Of a stretch of 64,000 bases of DNA, positions 62,304-64,000 are shown piece by piece; positions within the stretch are counted from its first letter, which is position 1; every line of letters starts with the position of its first letter. The translations under genes and the position numbers were made by a program. This stretch comes from Paenibacillus pini JCM 16418 (GTDB taxonomy: Bacteria > Bacillota > Bacilli > Paenibacillales > Paenibacillaceae), in contig NZ_BAVZ01000009.1 of the NCBI RefSeq assembly GCF_000576305.1, positions 142,486 to 206,485 of the forward strand, given 5' to 3'. The notes under the pieces were generated by a model. That model saw only the letters and a program-made list of their open reading frames with translations. It searched no databases and was not told where the DNA came from.

Positions 62304-64000
62304 ATGTCTAATGGCGTCAATGAGCCAGTTATAAATGAGGTACAAGATTCCTTACGTCCGCTTCACAATCAACTAGTAACGTGGGGAGATTCAAGATCTG
62401 CTAATCTGATCGGTGATTTGTTAGGTAAGGAAGCGGCGGGGGAAATGACCATTGCATTATGCGGACACTTCTCTGCAGGTAAGTCCAGTCTAATTAATTC
62501 CCTGTGTGGTAAAAAAGTGCTCCCTTCTGGACCCGTACCTACGAGCGCTAATGTTGTGTCTATTCGGAATGGTGAGCCGCGAGCGCTTATTTATCCTGCT
62601 GCCGCAAAACAATCAGCTAAAAGTCAGGAATCTGGTCAGGCGGATGTAACTAACGACCAGAAGAGCCTATCGCCAAAGGAAGTTTCTTTGGATGAATTAT
62701 ATACATATTGCACAAACGGTGGTGATTACGCTGCTGTTGAAGTGTGGGATCATGTACCGCTTCTTGGTTCTCATGGTGTACTTATGGATACTCCAGGTGT
62801 GGATTCAACAGATGATGGTCATCAGAAGGCTACTCACTCTGCGCTGCATCTTGCAGATGCTGTGCTGTATGTTATGGATTACAACCATGTTCAATCAGAG
62901 AATAATCTTGTATTTGCAAAGAGCTTATCCGATTGGGGTAAGCCGCTGTACTTGATCGTAAATCAGATCGATAAACATCGTGAACGTGAGCTTTCGTTTA
63001 GCAAATATCGTGAAGAGGTGGAAGCAGCTTTTAAACGATGGCAGGTAGATTATGAAAGTTTACTGTTCACATCTTTGAAAGTGAAGGATCATCCCTATAA
63101 CCAGTGGGTATCATTAACAAAACTGATTACGGATTTAATTGATCAAAGAGAGCCCTTATTGACCTACAGTATTTCTTGCTCCGCTCATCATGTGGCTGAA
63201 CAGTCATTAGAATCGTATCAGGCATCTCTACAGGACGAGAAGGCGGCATTGCTTGAAGAAATGGGAGGGGAAGAGCAGGCGGCAAAAGTTGAGGCAGAAA
63301 CATCTCGCTTGCAGACCGAACTGTTACGGCTAGAACAACTCACGGCAACGGAACGTGACCTTATGCGCCGCGAAGTTGATTCTCTTCTAGATAATTCAAG
63401 TTTAACACCTGCTGATTTGCGGGAAATCGCTCGATTATTTCTAGAAAGCCGTAAACCTAAGTTTAAGATGGGTTTATTATTTTCAGGAAATAAGACGGAG
63501 CAGGAGAAGCAAGAACGTTTAGATCGTTTTGTTAAAGGGCTGCGGGAACAGGCTTCGGCTCAGATCGTTTGGCATCTTCAGCATTTGCTCCGTCGTTTTG
63601 GAGAGAAATATGGTGTTTGGAGCGAGTCTTTGCAGCACGAGCTAGAAGCAGCGACACCTGAGATTGGAGCAAAGCAAATTCTCGATTCCGTGCAGCCAGA
63701 GGCGATGTTGTCTGGCGAGTATGTGTTGAACTATTGCCGCCAGCTGTCGACAGAGCTTAAGGCAATGTATCGGCGTGCGGCGATTGATTTCGCCGAGCGT
63801 ATACTGGTGGATGTTGCTGCATCCACCGCTGTTGAAGTGCAGCGCGTTCAGCAGGAGCTAAGCGAGCTGCATGAACAGTCTGCAGCGATCTCGCGCTATG
63901 CAGCATTGCAGCGCGGAATCGCTGAGCGCGCGGCAGCCACGCAGAAGCTGCTGCCGCCACGTCTTGAGCTCAGCCGCGGGGGCATTGCCCGCGGTGAGCG
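62304..64000 (+). CDS. Bacterial dynamin-like GTPase (DynA/YpbR-like), 3' truncated by window edge
   Basis: Open from ATG 62304 (AAGGGAGAG site) to the window end, 565 codons seen. G1 'GHFSAGKSS' (residues 54-62), G2 'PTSANVV', G3 'LMDTPGVDST', G4 'VNQID'. Downstream is a long helical stalk with 'EKAALLEEMGGEEQAAKVEA' coiled-coil stretches. B. subtilis DynA, a fusion of two dynamin units, repairs and fuses membranes and lies in the same genomic region. The last 250 bases are visibly more G+C rich than the rest of the gene. Confidence 0.9.
   Translation, partial: MSNGVNEPVINEVQDSLRPLHNQLVTWGDSRSANLIGDLLGKEAAGEMTIALCGHFSAGKSSLINSLCGKKVLPSGPVPTSANVVSIRNGEPRALIYPAAAKQSAKSQESGQADVTNDQKSLSPKEVSLDELYTYCTNGGDYAAVEVWDHVPLLGSHGVLMDTPGVDSTDDGHQKATHSALHLADAVLYVMDYNHVQSENNLVFAKSLSDWGKPLYLIVNQIDKHRERELSFSKYREEVEAAFKRWQVDYESLLFTSLKVKDHPYNQWVSLTKLITDLIDQREPLLTYSISCSAHHVAEQSLESYQASLQDEKAALLEEMGGEEQAAKVEAETSRLQTELLRLEQLTATERDLMRREVDSLLDNSSLTPADLREIARLFLESRKPKFKMGLLFSGNKTEQEKQERLDRFVKGLREQASAQIVWHLQHLLRRFGEKYGVWSESLQHELEAATPEIGAKQILDSVQPEAMLSGEYVLNYCRQLSTELKAMYRRAAIDFAERILVDVAASTAVEVQRVQQELSELHEQSAAISRYAALQRGIAERAAATQKLLPPRLELSRGGIARGE

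Overview
The window is one continuous chromosomal segment of a low-to-moderate G+C, endospore-forming Bacillales bacterium, most likely Paenibacillus or a close relative. The evidence is: bacillithiol genes (bshA, bshB1), IDEAL-domain and DUF2487 genes beside qcrABC, spore-associated ypjB and GerMN-type lipoproteins, an SLH-anchored surface protein, a T-box leader, strong AGGAGG ribosome sites and frequent GTG/TTG starts. No tRNA, rRNA, CRISPR array, transposase or prophage gene was seen.

Layout. 1-3.3 kb: the end of an aromatic amino-acid operon (trpB end, trpA, hisC, tyrA). 3.3-3.8 kb: a non-coding stretch with a consensus promoter followed about 90 nt later by a terminator. 3.8-7.7 kb: an ECF sigma/anti-sigma pair, a histidine phosphatase, an unrecognised 381-aa protein, a gamma-carbonic anhydrase and an IDEAL-domain protein. 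7.8-35.1 kb: a block with the same backbone order as the B. subtilis ypiF-qcrABC-ypjABCD-dapB-mgsA-bshB1-bshA-cca-birA-panBCD-dinG-ypmB-asnS-dnaD region. It carries insertions: rex and mtaD, then a short FtsH-like membrane protease with a membrane partner, a 3-hydroxyacyl-CoA dehydrogenase and acetate kinase.

35-61 kb: a block that separates dnaD from nth, which are neighbours in B. subtilis. It holds an epimerase-like gene, a second ECF sigma/anti-sigma module with two multi-pass membrane proteins, and a minus-strand unit joining proline synthesis (proB-proA-proC) to methionine salvage (mtnW-mtnX-mtnB) behind a proline-type T-box. It also has mtnE and mtnU, small unknown genes, a LysR regulator, leuCD, two tandem copies of an amidase-GerMN lipoprotein cassette and an SLH surface protein. 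61-64 kb: nth, a small acidic protein and the start of a bacterial dynamin that runs off the end.

How the genes fit together. Most of the window is core biosynthesis (Trp/Tyr/His, Lys/DAP, pantothenate, Pro, Leu, biotin ligation, bacillithiol), respiration (bc complex) and tRNA or DNA maintenance. The 53-61 kb block is envelope remodelling.

An important caveat: at least seven highly conserved genes are broken by net single- or double-base indels (gamma-carbonic anhydrase, IDEAL protein, bshA, dinG, ftsH-like, ackA, epimerase), and one more small gene probably is. Several indels lie in homopolymers and both halves of each gene remain intact, so assembly or sequencing error is more likely than real gene death.
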